Shown piece after piece: positions 44,783 to 57,201 of a DNA stretch of 64,000 nucleotides. The DNA comes from Pollenia angustigena (taxonomy: Eukaryota; Arthropoda; Insecta; Diptera; Polleniidae), in assembly GCA_930367215.1 (NCBI GenBank), contig OV884059.1:65381393-65445392 (forward strand), given 5' to 3'. Positions within the stretch are counted from its first letter, which is position 1, and the number at the start of each line of letters is the position of its first letter. The notes beneath the pieces are model-generated. The model was not told where the DNA came from, made no database searches, and saw nothing but the letters and a program-made list of their open reading frames with translations. A program made the position numbers and the translations under genes.

Positions 44783-46856
44783 CGGGTCGACCTCCATACA
44801 AAAAAAAAAAGTTGTGCCAGTCACCCCCTAGAATGAAAGATATGTCAATGAAGTTTCTAAAACAGGAAAAAAATTTTTTTTGCCACGCCCCAAAATACAG
44901 CACTTTTGGTTTTTTATATGTAGCGCTGCCATTTAAAGTCCGATCTCATCATATTGCATATCGTTGTTCATGGCTTGATAGTGGCTTCATTTTTGTCTTT
45001 GGTGACTTTTCAATCCGTCCTGAAATTCTGGGCGCCACTTATGCCATCTCGGATCCTTCCCCCAAATGTCCAATTTTTTTGACGGTCCAAGAAAGTCCTT
45101 ATAAAACTACGTATGTTGAGATTTTAATATGCTCACTTCTATGACACGCCTCCAAATAAAGCCCCTTTTTCTGTTTCACATACATACTACATTAAAACAA
45201 GTAGAAGTCAATACAAACCAAAAAAATTTTCCTCAGTCACGCCCTAGAATAAAAAGTATAATTATACAGTTTTAAGGACTTTAAAAAAATTTGCCACGCC
45301 CTAAATAACAGCCCTTTTTGTTTTAGATATATAGCAAAATAAAAATTCTGTAAAAGCCTCCATTTTTTTTAATGGCTCCCTAAGCCATTATCAATCTCGT
45401 ACAAAACTCTGTAAGTTACGCGCAATTTTTGTTTAATTATTCAATAATCCTGAAAACCACTCTCTATGGCTTGTCATTTGAATTTTTAAAAACTTTTTCT
45501 TAGCCTTTGGTTTTTTTTTAACTAAGCGGTGTTTTCAAGTGGACTACTCATATTTTAATGAAAGTGAGACGGATGAATTTGTGGACAAGCTTTCTCGATC
45601 TGAACTACTAGCGTTTTTTTTGCCAGTTTTCATATTTTGTGCCATTTTTCGTGCCATTTTTTTTTTTTTTTTGCTGGACTGTGAAACTCAAATTAAAAAT
45701 TTAAATTAAGACATTTGTAAAAGCAAACATTATGTCATATATGAGACCATGATACAGAGTTAAAACAAGAACTAAAAAATATAAAGAAACTGCAGAATTC
45801 TAAAAATAAAAAATAAAAAAAAAAAAAGTTTAAATGCATAAAAATGAATGCCTCAAAACATGTATGCGAAAAATTATAAATTGGGCAGTCGGTGTATATA
45901 AATCTTAGCTAGACTCAAGGTGACTCAAAGTTTTAGAGGGACTTTTTTAGCACGTGAAAAAATTAGACATCAGAGGGAAGGATCCGAGATATCATAATTG
46001 CCATCTAGAATTTTAAGTTAGTTTAAAAAAGCATTAAATACGAAAATAAAGGCATATTCTAGCCATTAACAATGATATACGATACGATGAGATTGGACTT
46101 TAATTGACGATGATGTATATATAAAACAGTGATAACCAAGCCCCGAACTAAGAAAGCCCCGAACGCACGCACACAAGGATATTATGTGCTTGTGTGCGGT
46201 CGCAGAGACCGATGATAGTCTGATGTTTTGAAACGAACAAATTTGTAATATACATGTGAATTGCCGACCGTGTCTGTGTCTATGCGAGTCTATGGAGTGG
46301 TTATCACTGATATAAAACAAAAAGGGCAGTAATTTAGGGCATGGCAAAAACAATTTTTTTAAAGTTCTTAAAACTTAATAAATATACCTTTTATTCTAGG
46401 GCGTGACTGATGAACATTTTTTTGGTTTGTATTGGCTTCTACTTGGTTTAATGTAGTATGTGTGTGAAAAAGAAAAAAGGGCCTTAATTTGGAGGTGTTT
46501 CATAAAAGTGAGCATATTAAAATCGATACATACGTAATTTTATAAGGACTTTCTTGGACCGTCAAAAAAATTGGACATTTGGGGGAAGGATCCGAGGTGG
46601 CATAAGTGGTGTCCAGAATTTCAGGTCGGATTGAAAAGTCACCAAAGACAAAAATGAAGCAACTTTCAAGCCATGAACAACGATATGCGATATGATGAGA
46701 TCGGACTTTAAATGGCAGCGCTACATATAAAAAACCAAAAGTGCTGTATTTTGGGGCGTGGCAAAAAAAATGTTTTCCTGTTTTAGAAACTTCATTGACA
46801 TATCTTTCATCCTAGGGGGTGACTGGCACAACTTTTTTTTTCGACCCACCCTAATA
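44783..46856. mobile_element. Foldback element with ~550 bp inverted arms
   Basis: The left arm (44783-45335) and right arm (46315-46856) are imperfect complements over about 550 bp, starting with GTTGTGCCAGTCACCCCCTA and including GGACGGATTGAAAAGTCACC-type and TTGGACATTTGGGGGAAGGA blocks. The middle, about 980 bp, includes a hAT MITE. The open frame at 44764-45144 runs through one arm and is not supported as a gene. Confidence 0.85.
46127..46309. mobile_element. hAT MITE inside the foldback element
   Basis: Perfect 8 bp duplication ATATAAAA (46119-46126, 46310-46317). Ends CAGTGATAACCA and TGGTTATCACTG are exact complements. 183 bp, non-coding. Confidence 0.93.
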
Positions 46857-47054
46857 TACATACGTCTCGTCTCATACATTCAATAAAGTGATAAAAACAA
46901 CGGACTGTAGCCTTATAAAAAAATAATTAAAGTTTTCCTGCACAAGTACAAACATTCAGTCGATAGTAATATCGATATATCGATAGTGAAATCTGAACTA
47001 TCGATAAATATCGATAGTAGAAAATATCGATAGTATCCCAGCACTAATCTGTAT

Positions 47055-47818
47055 CATTGTTTTTTTTAACGTTCTCACGAACATTTTCATTTCTTTACGT
47101 TTAAATAAATAAATGTCTCTTTATCTTCTAATTTCTCAAACAAATAAACTTGAAATAAGTTGTTATTAACTTAAATTAATTTTAAATTGACAGATTTGTT
47201 ATAGTGAAATAATATGTAAGAGCAATAATAAATGAGGAGGTCCATAACAAGACACAACAATTCCACTTTTTAAGTTTAGTGTTTTTTTTACTGAATAATA
47301 TTGAACGTACTAAAATCCTTATTTTCATTATTTTACCAAATTTTTTTACTTTGAAGTGGATCAAAACGCAACTATTTCACATACATCGTACTAGCTTAAA
47401 TTCATCTTTTTCTGTTCATTTATCCGAAAATTGTTCAAGTGGAATTGTTCCGTTTTGTTATGGAGCTCCTGAAATGTTACTCATAAAATCGGCAGAAGTT
47501 TAAACATGACATTTAATAGGCCATTAGAAATGTCAAAATTGGAGTTATGCCCAATTTTCAGGATAGTTTTTAAATCTTTATTAAGTTAATTTTCGTATAA
47601 ACTTAAATTGTATATAAAAACAGATTGATTTTTTGAGTTTTATTTGAAAAGTTTTATTTAAATAAGATAAAAGTATGGTAGCACTACTAAATACAAAAAA
47701 ATTGCATAAAAAACAGTTTATTTATTTGCAAGGTGGTTTCAAAAAACAGCTGAATGTTATTGATTTGCCTGTTGTTGCTGTATTGTTGTCATATTGAGGC
47801 AACCTTGCTACACAGAAA
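47055..47818. other. AT-rich spacer
   Basis: No gene or delimited repeat recognised. Confidence 0.6.
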
Positions 47819-48832
47819 AAATTATTTTTCCAATTCAAACAAAAAATTTGTAGAATCAAACAATTTTTTGTCTGAAATTGGTCCTATAAACAAATTCGCA
47901 TATTCAAACAATTTATTTGCATTTCGTTTATTGAAAAAAAAACACTGATTTTTTCAAACAAATAATTTAACTGAATCAAACAAAAAGTTAACTGAAATTC
48001 ATATACTAAATTTCAAAATCCAAAAAAATAGTTTTTGCACAAGCAATGATGCGCACACAAGCAGGCACTGTATTAGAAGATGATGGCAGAGAGAGAGAGC
48101 AGAGCGGCCGGCTGGCTTTGAGACACATTTTTTTGTTGAAATAATTTTTGAACAGTCTTTTTTTATACACACAATGTTTTTCGTCATCACTCACTGTTGC
48201 TGTATCCTTTCCTTTGCTAATGAAGAAGAAATGTAACCCAAAAACGGCGACAGACCGACTCGATATGGTTTTCGTCATCATTATAATTTTGTATTTGATG
48301 TATTTAAGCAAACAGTTTGAAAAAATTGAATACGGGATTTTGGTTTTTTTTAACCAACTTTGAAACCAACCAAAAATTTATATTGTTTCTTATATGTAAT
48401 GTTGTTGTTGTTTCTGTTGTTTAAAAAGAGTGAAACGTTTTTTTACCTGCTATTTTTTTGTTTTTTTTTTTTTTACTTCAAACCTCTTCATCTTTCTTAT
48501 TGTTGTACTTTTTTAAAGTGTCTTAAAATAGACTATATGTGTTTTTTGTTGTAGTTCTTATATTTCACATTAGGAAGTGTTGCTTACGATCAAATAAAAA
48601 AATGCAAAAAGACGACAACATTAAAAAGCGTTTAATATTTCATACAAAATTATGAAAACTTGAAAGCAATAACGCGTGTATTATATTTTTGAATGGTTGT
48701 CAACATTTTTGTTGGTTAAATAAAAATCAAACAAAAATTTTAATTGAATCAGTAAAAAAATTTGTAGAAATTGAAAAAATTTTCAAACAAGCGTTTGTTT
48801 GAAAATAATTCGGCAATAATTTTTTCTGTGTA
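47819..48832. mobile_element. TA-flanked MITE, TACACAGAAAAAATT family, copy 2
   Basis: Ends TACACAGAAAAAATTATT and AATAATTTTTTCTGTGTA are complementary over 18 bp. TTCAAACAA words recur towards both ends. The middle (48050-48650) is unrelated sequence and may be a further insertion. About 1.01 kb. Small frames are not supported. Confidence 0.75.
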
Positions 48833-49340
48833 AGTTTTTCCAATGGCAACTTAAGTTAGATTTAAATGCACCACATCGGTTAATTAAGTTTTATTTAAGT
48901 GTTTAGTAAAGAAGAGAATTTTGTATTTACAACGATTTTAAACATAAATGTGTTTTAATATCAATCCTGGAAATTGGCCATTAATGTGTCAATGACTTAC
49001 ATATTCTTTAAGTGTTTCGTTATGATGTTGACCTTCCATGTCAAAAAGTTTTGACAGTAAATTAAAAAAAAAAAATAAATAATTATAAATTTCAAATGAA
49101 ATACAAGTAAACATTTTCTACTTGAAAACAATTTAGAATTACCGTTTGCTTTTTATTTTTAAGACATAAAAAATTAAATGAAAATCTATATGTATTTGTT
49201 TATTCTTTTACACAATTAAGAAATATTTAAAGTTGACGTTAAATAGAAAAAAGGAAGCGGCACAAGTACTAAACAAACGAAGAGAAAAAAATATTGAAAA
49301 CAATTATTCATCTGCTCAATAATATCAACAATTGAACAAC
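48833..49340. other. AT-rich spacer
   Basis: No gene recognised. Confidence 0.6.
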
Positions 49341-49537
49341 TAAAGGCCCAAATACACTTCTCAAATGCTTGTCCAGCCGGCGAATTCATCGTGTACGTGT
49401 GCTTGAAGTAATATTCGCCGTCATATCTAAATTTTTTGATTTTCCATCCAGCATCGTCGGTGTGACACATACAAACACATTTCCACTAATCTACCACAAT
49501 GCTTGATGAGTATTTTGATCAATGTATTTGGGCCTTA
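49341..49537. mobile_element. Short inverted-repeat element (MITE)
   Basis: TAAAGGCCCAAATACACTTC and the complement of its right end (TTAAGGCCCAAATACATTGA) pair, continuing with TCAAATGCTTG. About 197 bp. The start TWAAGGCC resembles the element at 21763. Confidence 0.75.
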
Positions 49538-50160
49538 AGATTTACATTCAGTTACATATAACGTCACATAGTACTAGTTTATTCAACCATGTATGTTTTT
49601 ATTAAACCAACCCACCAATAAAACATCCATTCATTCATCCAAAAACAACACAAATCATCCATCTTACAAATGCAAGAGAAGAAAAAAAAAAAAAACAAAT
49701 GGGATGAAAACAAGAAAATACGAGTGAAACCCTCAAATATAGGAATTGGAAAAAAGCTCTTCTGTACTGTTTACAAAGTGTTTATTTGTAGAATTGTGTT
49801 TAGATGCCCTCCCTTCTCAATCTTAGTCTCCTGACGTCGCACGTTTATTCAACTACAACAAATAAAAAACAAAAAGAACAATCCTCATTTACCTAAAAAT
49901 AGTTGTGATAATACATTTTATTTAGGTTTGGTCTCTGTATTTTATAGTTGCTCCTATTGTTTTTATTGTCGCATCATTGGTATAAGTATTTTGTAATTCT
50001 TTGTAATAAGAGTACAGTAAAACCTGCATAAGTAGCTATATTTTATTCAGTGAAAAACAAATAAAATTAAGGAAAGAAGGTAATTTGTATAAGTGTTCAT
50101 CCGACTTTTCGTAAATTAATGATTTGATTTAAGGGAAAACAATAAATAAATTTTAAACAA
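49538..50160. other. AT-rich spacer
   Basis: No gene recognised. Confidence 0.6.
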
Positions 50161-50288
50161 AAAAAATGCCTTTGATTAAACTCTGACAAGCTTAAGAACT
50201 ATCTTAAGACTGTGATCAACAAACAAAAAAAAAAATGCCTTTGATTAAACTCTGACAAGCTTAAGAACTATCTTAAGACTGTGATCAA
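50161..50288. repeat. Perfect tandem duplication (two copies)
   Basis: AATGCCTTTGATTAAACTCT through AGACTGTGATCAA appears at about 50165 and again 69 bp later with no visible change except in the A run. This is a recent local duplication. Confidence 0.9.
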
Positions 50289-50315
50289 GCAAAATAGATT
50301 GGGTGAAGATCAATC

Positions 50316-50539
50316 CAAGGTATATTTACACAAGGTAGACTCATTTGGGAGTGTAGATATGCTGCTCTATAAAAATAACCGAATTGTCAAAATTGTCTTC
50401 ATATAAAACAAAAACAATTTAACGCACACATGTCCAAATTTTGGCGCATATACACGAAATTTGACGTTTGGGTTCCAACTAGGAGAAACAGGTGACAAAC
50501 ATATGGGCCAACGAGTTTGCCTTGTGTAAATATACCATG
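50316..50539. mobile_element. hAT MITE of the CAAGGTATATTTA family, copy 2
   Basis: Perfect 8 bp duplication GATCAATC (50308-50315, 50540-50547). Ends CAAGGTATATTTACACAAGG and the complement of CATGGTATATTTACACAAGG. 224 bp, non-coding. Same terminal type as 39047-39249. Confidence 0.93.
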
Positions 50540-50703
50540 GATCAATCCAATTTTTTTGTATGTATATGAAAAAGTATTCCATACAAGAGACAACTGCAGT
50601 TGTTAGAATTGCTTAGTTGCAAAAACCAAGTTTACAACAATTAAAGTTTTTGATAATAATCAAAAATAATTTTTTGGGAATACAAAATTTTAATTTTAAA
50701 AGA

Positions 50704-51004
50704 TTTTGTTATTCGTGCTTAATTCCCAATTTTTATTATTGATAAAAACACTGAAATTTATTGTTGGTGGGATAAGCAACTCTTATCCGCATATCACTGG
50801 TTGCTTAGGCCAGATCGTCAGGAAACTTTATCCATAAAGATTTTAGAAAAACTAAAGATAATAAGCCAAATAAAACTGTTAAACGTATAAGACTTATAAG
50901 CAACAGTTCTACTTGTAACAATATCAAAGTTTAAACAAAAAACATCAACAATCAACAGTGAGTTTATCTCATCTTACATTCTTCATTAAGCACGAATAAC
51001 AAAA
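50704..51004. mobile_element. Inverted-repeat element, copy 1
   Basis: TTTTGTTATTCGTGCTTAAT and its perfect complement ATTAAGCACGAATAACAAAA (20 bp) bound about 300 bp. The interior (GGTTGCTTAGGCCAGATCGT, CAGGAAACTT) is repeated at 55290-55510. Confidence 0.8.
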
Positions 51005-51639
51005 AAAAAAAAAAAATTTTTTTGATGATTTTAAATTAAAATAAATAAAATACTGACCATAATTAAATAAAAATTGGCTAAAAATTTTTTTTCATCACGT
51101 TCAGCGGCAAGCTTTGATTTTTGTTTAAACGGTGATATAATTTCCATTTTTGTTGTAATGTTGTATTTGTTGTCGTAACAATGCCACCTTTTTATATCAC
51201 CATGAGTAGTTCCATTTAACAATAATTTTTATAAAATAGCGAATAAACGTAAAATTTTTTTATGTGTACCCCGTTTTCGATGCATAGGCAATCATTGACC
51301 CTCAAGAACAAAATTATGTTATGAGGTTATAAGACTCATGTAAAAGTTATGTGTGGCGAATATTATTTAGGTATATTCATCTTTTTGAGATTTGTTTGCC
51401 TTTAACATTTGGCATGACGTTGTAGTTACCTTTAAAGTTTGTTAATAAATAACCCACGATAATATTTGGTTTTATCTTTTATTATAAAACGTTATAAAAC
51501 TTAAGGGTTGATAACTTATGACAAACTGAGAAAAAATATTTTTCAACTACAAATTATAAATCAAATTTCTCAAACTAATTCGATAAAGTATTTACATTGA
51601 AACTAAAGTAGAATTGAACAAAGTACTTCCAACAAAGTT
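51005..51639. other. AT-rich spacer
   Basis: No gene recognised. Confidence 0.6.
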
Positions 51640-52145
51640 GTTGTTGCCATATTTTATGTCAATAACAACGTTTATAAGAAAAATATGGCATTAGCAGCTA
51701 TTTTCGGAAGTAGTATTTATATGGGTGCAATAGTCAAATATGGACCGATTCCAACAAATTATGGTAATTACAATTAAAAAAGTTTGGACGAAATTTAATC
51801 GAAAAATAAGCATAATAATACAAAGGCTCTATTCAGGAATGAAGCTTGTATAGGTGCTATGTGAAATTATGGACCGATTGTCACATTTTCAATAGGGTTG
51901 GTAATTGTAACAATCAAAACCTGGGTATCAAATTTCTTCTAATTATTTCCAAAATTGGGACTTGTATTTTGCGGACAAGGTTTACATAGACAGCCTGCCA
52001 GCCAGCCAGGCGGACGGGCGGACATTGCTAAACCAATTTAAAAAGTGATTCTGTGTCGTTTGGTATACTTAAAGATAGGTCTATAATAAATGTTTTATGT
52101 GTTACACACATCAACACAAACGCGCAATACCCTCTTCGCTATTGT
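51640..52145 (+). repeat. Fly-type dispersed repeat
   Basis: Contains two phrases of the kind AAATATGGACCGATTCCAAC and AAATTATGGACCGATTGTCA, then GCCAGCCAGCCAGGCGGACG with GGCGGACATTGCTAAACC, then GTATACTTAAAGATAGGTCT, GTGTTACACACATCAACACA and CAATACCCTCTTCGCTATTG. The order (GGACGGACATTGCTAAA, GGTATACTT, ATACCCTC) is that of a family common in fly intergenic DNA. Non-coding. Confidence 0.65.
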
Positions 52146-52602
52146 AGACTTGTTATTGTCTTTATATTGCAAAAAAAACTGACAAATGAATTAAAAAAAT
52201 TTTTTAATAAAGTGCAATATTTTAAGGAAGTTACAGTTACAGATTCCTTAAATTTAATTTTAGAAAAAAATGTTCACTGTGCTACTGCAAGACAGTTGTT
52301 GTTGTTGCAACTTGCAAGTTAATAAATCCTACACTTGAATGGCGAAATAATGGGAGACGTCTTCTTTATAATTTTCACTAAACTTGTAGTGCGTAATTTT
52401 ACACTCACATGTATTTCGTGTGAACTCATTCAACCGCATTCAATCCTACAATAGTTCATTCATACAATCATTCATTAATTTACTCACTCTTTCATTCATT
52501 CAATACAATTATTTATTTACATTACATTCATGAGTATGTTTTTTATTCGCGCATTGACTACTCATTCGCAGACGTATTTAAGCGATAGTGTAAATGATTT
52601 CA
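52146..52602. other. AT-rich spacer
   Basis: No gene recognised; several CATTCATTCA-type short repeats lie at 52430-52550. Confidence 0.6.
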
Positions 52603-53925
52603 TCTATATATATAAAAATGAAAAATGTTTGTATGTGTGTTTGTTTGTTTGTTTGTTGGCTTATAGACTCCGAAACTACTGAACCGATTTTCCTGAAATT
52701 TTTACAGTAACATCACGTCAGCCCTAAAAATAAAATAGGCTACTTATTTTTTCGATAGGGGCAGGGGAATTGGTACCCCCCATAGAATGCCAATATTAAT
52801 TATCGCATATCTTAAGAGCCGCTGGACGCATTTTGCTGAACTTTTGTAGTAGGATCTTCTGAGCCCCGAAATTGAAATAAAATAGCAGCGGGGGTATTGG
52901 AATCCCCCATAGGACACCAATGTTTAACATCGCATATCTTAAGAACTGTAATAGTGAGAATGTTCAAACTTTCTAGAAGTCACTCTTATGGTATACTACA
53001 CTTTTGAAAATAAAAATAAAGCGGGTAGGCGCAGGGGGGAAATACCTCTCATAGGATGCATACATTAAATATCGCTCAACTGAAGAACTATTAAAGGGAG
53101 AGCCTTCAAACGTGGTTAAAGCTACTATTATAGTAAACTATAAATTTCAATATAAAAATGGGCGGGAGAGACAGGGGAGGAGCAGTACCCCTCATAGATA
53201 GAAATATTAATAAGAGCCATTGTACGCATTTTGTTCAACTTTTGGTAGTATGATCTTCTGAGCCCCGAAATTGAAATAAAGTAGCAGCGGGGGAAGTGGT
53301 TTTCCCCATAGGACGCCAATGTTTAATATCGCATATCTTAAGAACTGTTATAGTGAGAATGTTCAAACTTTGTAAAAGTCACTCATATGGTATACTACAC
53401 TATTGAAAATAAAAATAGATAGGGGAAGGCGCAGGGGGGAAATACCTCTCATAGGATGCATATATTAAATATCGCTCAACTGAAGAACTATTAAAGGGCG
53501 AGTCTTCAAACGTAGTTAAAACACTATTATGGCAAACTTTAAATTTCAATATAGTAATGGGCGGGGTAGACAGTGGAGGAGCAGTTCCCCTCATAGATAG
53601 AAATATTAATAAGAGTCGCTGCAAGTATTTTGTTGAACTTTTGGTAGTAGGATCCTCTGAGCCCCAAAATTGAAATAAAATAGCAGCGGGGAAGCGTTAC
53701 GCCCTATAGGACGCCAATGCTTAATATCGGATATCCGAAAAACTGTTAAAGTGAGAATGTTCAGACTTTGTAGAAGTCACTCTTATGGTATACTACACTT
53801 TTAAAAATAAAAATTAAGCGGGTAGGCGCAGGGGAGAAATACCTTCCATAGGATGCATATATTAAATATCTCTCAATCGATAAAGTGGTTAAAGCAGTGT
53901 TGCGAAGCGCACCGGGTTAAGCTAG
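52603..53925 (+). mobile_element. Non-autonomous Helitron-like element, second copy
   Basis: Starts TCTATATATATAAAAATGAA and ends ACCGGGTTAAGCTAG before T, in opposite orientation to the copy at 19230-20981. It holds about three tandem units of roughly 400 bp with the same inner words (GGTAGGCGCAGGGGGGAAAT, CATCGCATATCTTAAGAACT). One unit fewer than the other copy shows that array length varies. Confidence 0.8.
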
Positions 53926-55245
53926 TTGTAGATAAAAGATTATTACAAAATAATATGGTTGAAATGTGTTGCATGATTACGAAGAGAAAAAAAGAAAGCA
54001 AATAAATTTGGTGTTATCTTTTTATTTTTTCTATTTTCTGCTTGAGAAGAAAACCAACAATATAGATGATTTGAAACACTTCAAGACTCAAATTGAAGAA
54101 AAACTATGTACATGCTGGTCGACGAGGCATACCTTTCCCTACCACACGGCATTAAAATCTCAATTTACTTAAAAAGTGGATTTAGCAGGTTTACATATTA
54201 AGCCGACGAATTAATATACACACATTCATTTCAAATCTGTTGGAAAAATTAGGATAATCATTTGTATTTTAATCCATTTCAGTATCACCAATCAACAATT
54301 TAGAAAGTGCATAAAATTTATACAATTTGACAATTTAACAAACTAAAACACTAATATTTATCTAATGAAAATGCCAGTTAACATATAAAGGAAAGTGCGA
54401 GGCACCCTTTAAATAATGGTTTACTAGCGGTAGCAATTTTTTAGCCAACAAAAGCATCATCGGTAGTAACAGCACCAATAATACCAACAGTACAATTGAT
54501 CAACTTAAATTCACTGTCACAATTATCAACAAGAACGACAATTAACATTTAGTTGTTCGTTCATTCATTTAGAGTCTAAATTTTAGACATTTGTACCACA
54601 CTTACCATGTTGTAATTGAGATTTACCTACACACAAGTTTCCTACACTTGTAACTAAATGTAAACATAGCTAAACTTGTATTATTTAATTAACTATACTT
54701 AAGTGTATACATATGTATGTACAGATATCGATTACATTGATTTTCAGTTATAACTTTCCTGGGAAAGGTATGTTGGAATTTATCGGCATATTATGACATT
54801 AAATTTTATTAATGGCCTTCTACACAGATCGAATATTTTACTTAAAGTATGCCATTGCTGTTATCAGTACTAAATATATGAATATATTCTCGATCCTTAT
54901 GATTATGTTAGTGGTTTGGTAGAAATGGGTTTTCCAAAAACCCCATACACCATTAGAAATTTTTGTCATATATAATATCCAGGAGAACTATACTAAGGAA
55001 ACTTTGCCAGATTGGCCCTTAAATAACTGAGAACTGAACAATGAACAATGAACGATAAACTATAACTTCACTGGCAAAACCCACGTTACAAAGGCTTTAA
55101 AGGGTATTTCAAGCAAAGTGTACCTGTAGCCTTTATTATTCTAGCCACCATACAAATATCATCAAAATGTAAGATGGGTATACAAAAACGTCCTTTAATA
55201 TTTTTTTATTTAATATTTATAAACTATGTTAACACCATTTATCAA
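53926..55245. other. AT-rich spacer
   Basis: No gene recognised. Short frames lack motifs. Confidence 0.6.
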
Positions 55246-55530
55246 GGTTTCGTTATAATGTGCTAAATTCCCATTTCATACTATTGACAAACTGAAGTTT
55301 ATTCTTGATGGGATAAGCTATTCCTATGCGCATTTCACTGGTTGCTTAGGCCAGATCGTCAGGAAACTTCATCCAAAGATTTTAGAAAAACTAAAGATAT
55401 TACACAAATAAAACTGTTAAGCGAACAAGAATTATAAGCCCTAGTTTTACTTGTAACAATATCAAAGCTTAAACAAAAACATCAACAATAAACAGTGGGT
55501 CTATCTTTTCTTACAATCCCGACCACAATT
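55246..55530. mobile_element. Inverted-repeat element of 50704, truncated second copy
   Basis: From about 55290 to 55512 it matches 50745-50970 (ACTGGTTGCTTAGGCCAGAT, AGATTTTAGAAAAACTAAAG, TTACTTGTAACAATATCAAA) but lacks the 20 bp termini. The upstream words TCAAGGTTTCGTTATAATGT also occur near 10690. Confidence 0.7.
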
Positions 55531-57004
55531 GGTTGATTTTTTGTCAACTCTAAATGTAGTTGTGAGTGTGTAAAGAAAAAACAAAAATAAAACAAGTTTC
55601 TTTATTTTATTTTGCCAGTTCAGTTTTATTTACACTGCCACATGCATATTAGTTATCAAAGTTTTTCTTGGGATTAAAAAATTAATTATCAAGGTTCACC
55701 ATATTTTTCACACGTATTGTTATTTTAGTTAACAATAAAGCTTAGAAATGATTTTAATAAAATTTATCATCCGAGCGTTTGTCTGAAAAAACATTAACAA
55801 AATTCCGTGCATAGAAGAGTTGTAAGCAAAAAACTGGTTTTAAACAGATTTTCTTATTCATGTGCACAAACCATTCTCAAAAATACAAACAGTTTTAATT
55901 AAAAATTTAATCAAGTGAATTAAGGTTTACTTATATCTACAGAAAATGTTGTTGATATAAAAAAGTATTAAATTGAAACTATTAAAATGTTTATTAGTGC
56001 AAATTTAATTAATATTTCAAATTTTTTTATTGAAATAAATTTAAATTTTTTTTGTTTTAAAAGAATGAATGTCAATTTTAAATAAGTAGAAAAAAAATTC
56101 TGCTTCGATAGATCACAACAGTCATACTGTATGATTCACAGAAATCTTGGCAATTATTCTTTTGAACACCACGAACATATTATAGTTGAATTTGTCTTTT
56201 TATTCTATAAATATGATTGCATTTACTATATAGTTTTTATCCTGTAACATTTTAAAGAGTACCATAATTCGTAAATAATCGTACGTAGTCACAATATGAT
56301 TACGGTGACTATGTAAAGATTTAACTTGGTAAGCCTTTACATAGGTTAAGTTGACGTCAAAGTGGTTTAAAAGATTTTTTTAAACTTAGAAAATTTAATT
56401 AAAAAAACAAAACATTAATTGAGCTCCTCAAAATCCTTCAGTTAACTTTTACCTTGATATTGTTAAAACGTTAGGCGATATGTTTATAGCTTTACATTTA
56501 AGCATATATATATTTCGCGAAACATTAGATTTTTCAGAGAATATACCATCGAAAGGCATAAGCAAATAATTAATTTTGTAGATTTCTTTGTGTTTTGTTT
56601 TGTAGTCAATTAATAAAACTTTGTCCGATAAATTTTAATTTTAATTTTAATTACATCAATAGTTACAAGTTACGACGTTCTATCTACGAAACAAGCTGTA
56701 AGTGGATTCTTAGTTAATTATTTATTTATATCTTCTGCCTAACTACAAGCAGGAATGTATATATGTGGGTACATGTGTTTCATAGCTCTTACATTCAAAC
56801 TAAACCATCTTCAACACATTTCAAACATTCATAAATATTTACTACTATTCAACACGTACTTAATTCCTCGTTTGAACTTCGATACCTGCTTATAGTTTTT
56901 GTATTGTATCTCTTGAAGTACATATTTTGTTTTTCAAATAACAAATGTCAACGGTTTCATTTACAACAACATCAAATGCGTAGAAAATAAAACAAGCAAG
57001 AAGA
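55531..57004. other. AT-rich spacer
   Basis: No gene recognised. AAGTTTTTCTTGGGATT near 55658 repeats a word of 10660. Confidence 0.6.
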
Positions 57005-57088
57005 GAAACAAGTTATAGTGCTATATTCGGCTGTGCCGAATCTTTGATACCCTCCACCGACAGTTCGAATGTTTAATAAGTAATATCT
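57005..57088 (+). repeat. Left end of a dispersed repeat split by the LINE
   Basis: GAAACAAGTTATAGTGCTAT followed by TTCGGCTGTGCCGAATCTTT and ATACCCTCCACC is the start of a repeat whose remainder follows the LINE at 62681-63455. A diverged second start is at 63505. Confidence 0.7.
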
Positions 57089-57099
57089 GTATGATGTTA
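57089..57099. repeat. Target-site duplication of the LOA/I-type LINE, left copy
   Basis: GTATGATGTTA, identical to 62670-62680. Its last three bases could also belong to the element's TTAGG-like tail, so the true length is 8 to 11. Confidence 0.9.
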
Positions 57100-57114
57100 G
57101 GTTAGGTTAGGTTC
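57100..57114 (-). repeat. LINE 3' tail of CCTAA units
   Basis: On the minus strand the element ends AACCTAACCTAACC, three units of CCTAA, in place of poly(A). The unit equals the arthropod telomere repeat TTAGG read from the other strand, but its position at the LINE 3' end marks it as the element's own tail. Confidence 0.8.
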
Positions 57115-57201
57115 CATTGGCAGCCGTGATCAAGCACAGCTCACGTGGGTCCATTAATTAGTTCCCGTTGTGTTACCATGTCACACCGTCTCCCATGGGT
57201 C

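Larger units (their letters stand above)
44265..47046. mobile_element. hAT-type element B (second of the pair)
   Basis: Ends TAGTGCTGGGAAACTATCG and the complement of TAGTGCTGGGATACTATCG, flanked by ATCTGTAT at 44257-44264 and 47047-47054. TATCGATA is repeated in both subterminal zones. 2782 bp, of which about 2.07 kb is a nested foldback element. No transposase frame. Confidence 0.9.

Noticed and set aside
44764..45144. 126-codon open frame
   Set aside because: It lies along one arm of a foldback element. The complementary arm does not conserve it, and no domain is visible.
57097..57116. Internal telomere repeat tract
   Set aside because: The three TTAGG units lie exactly at the LINE 3' end beside the target duplication, so they are the element's tail.
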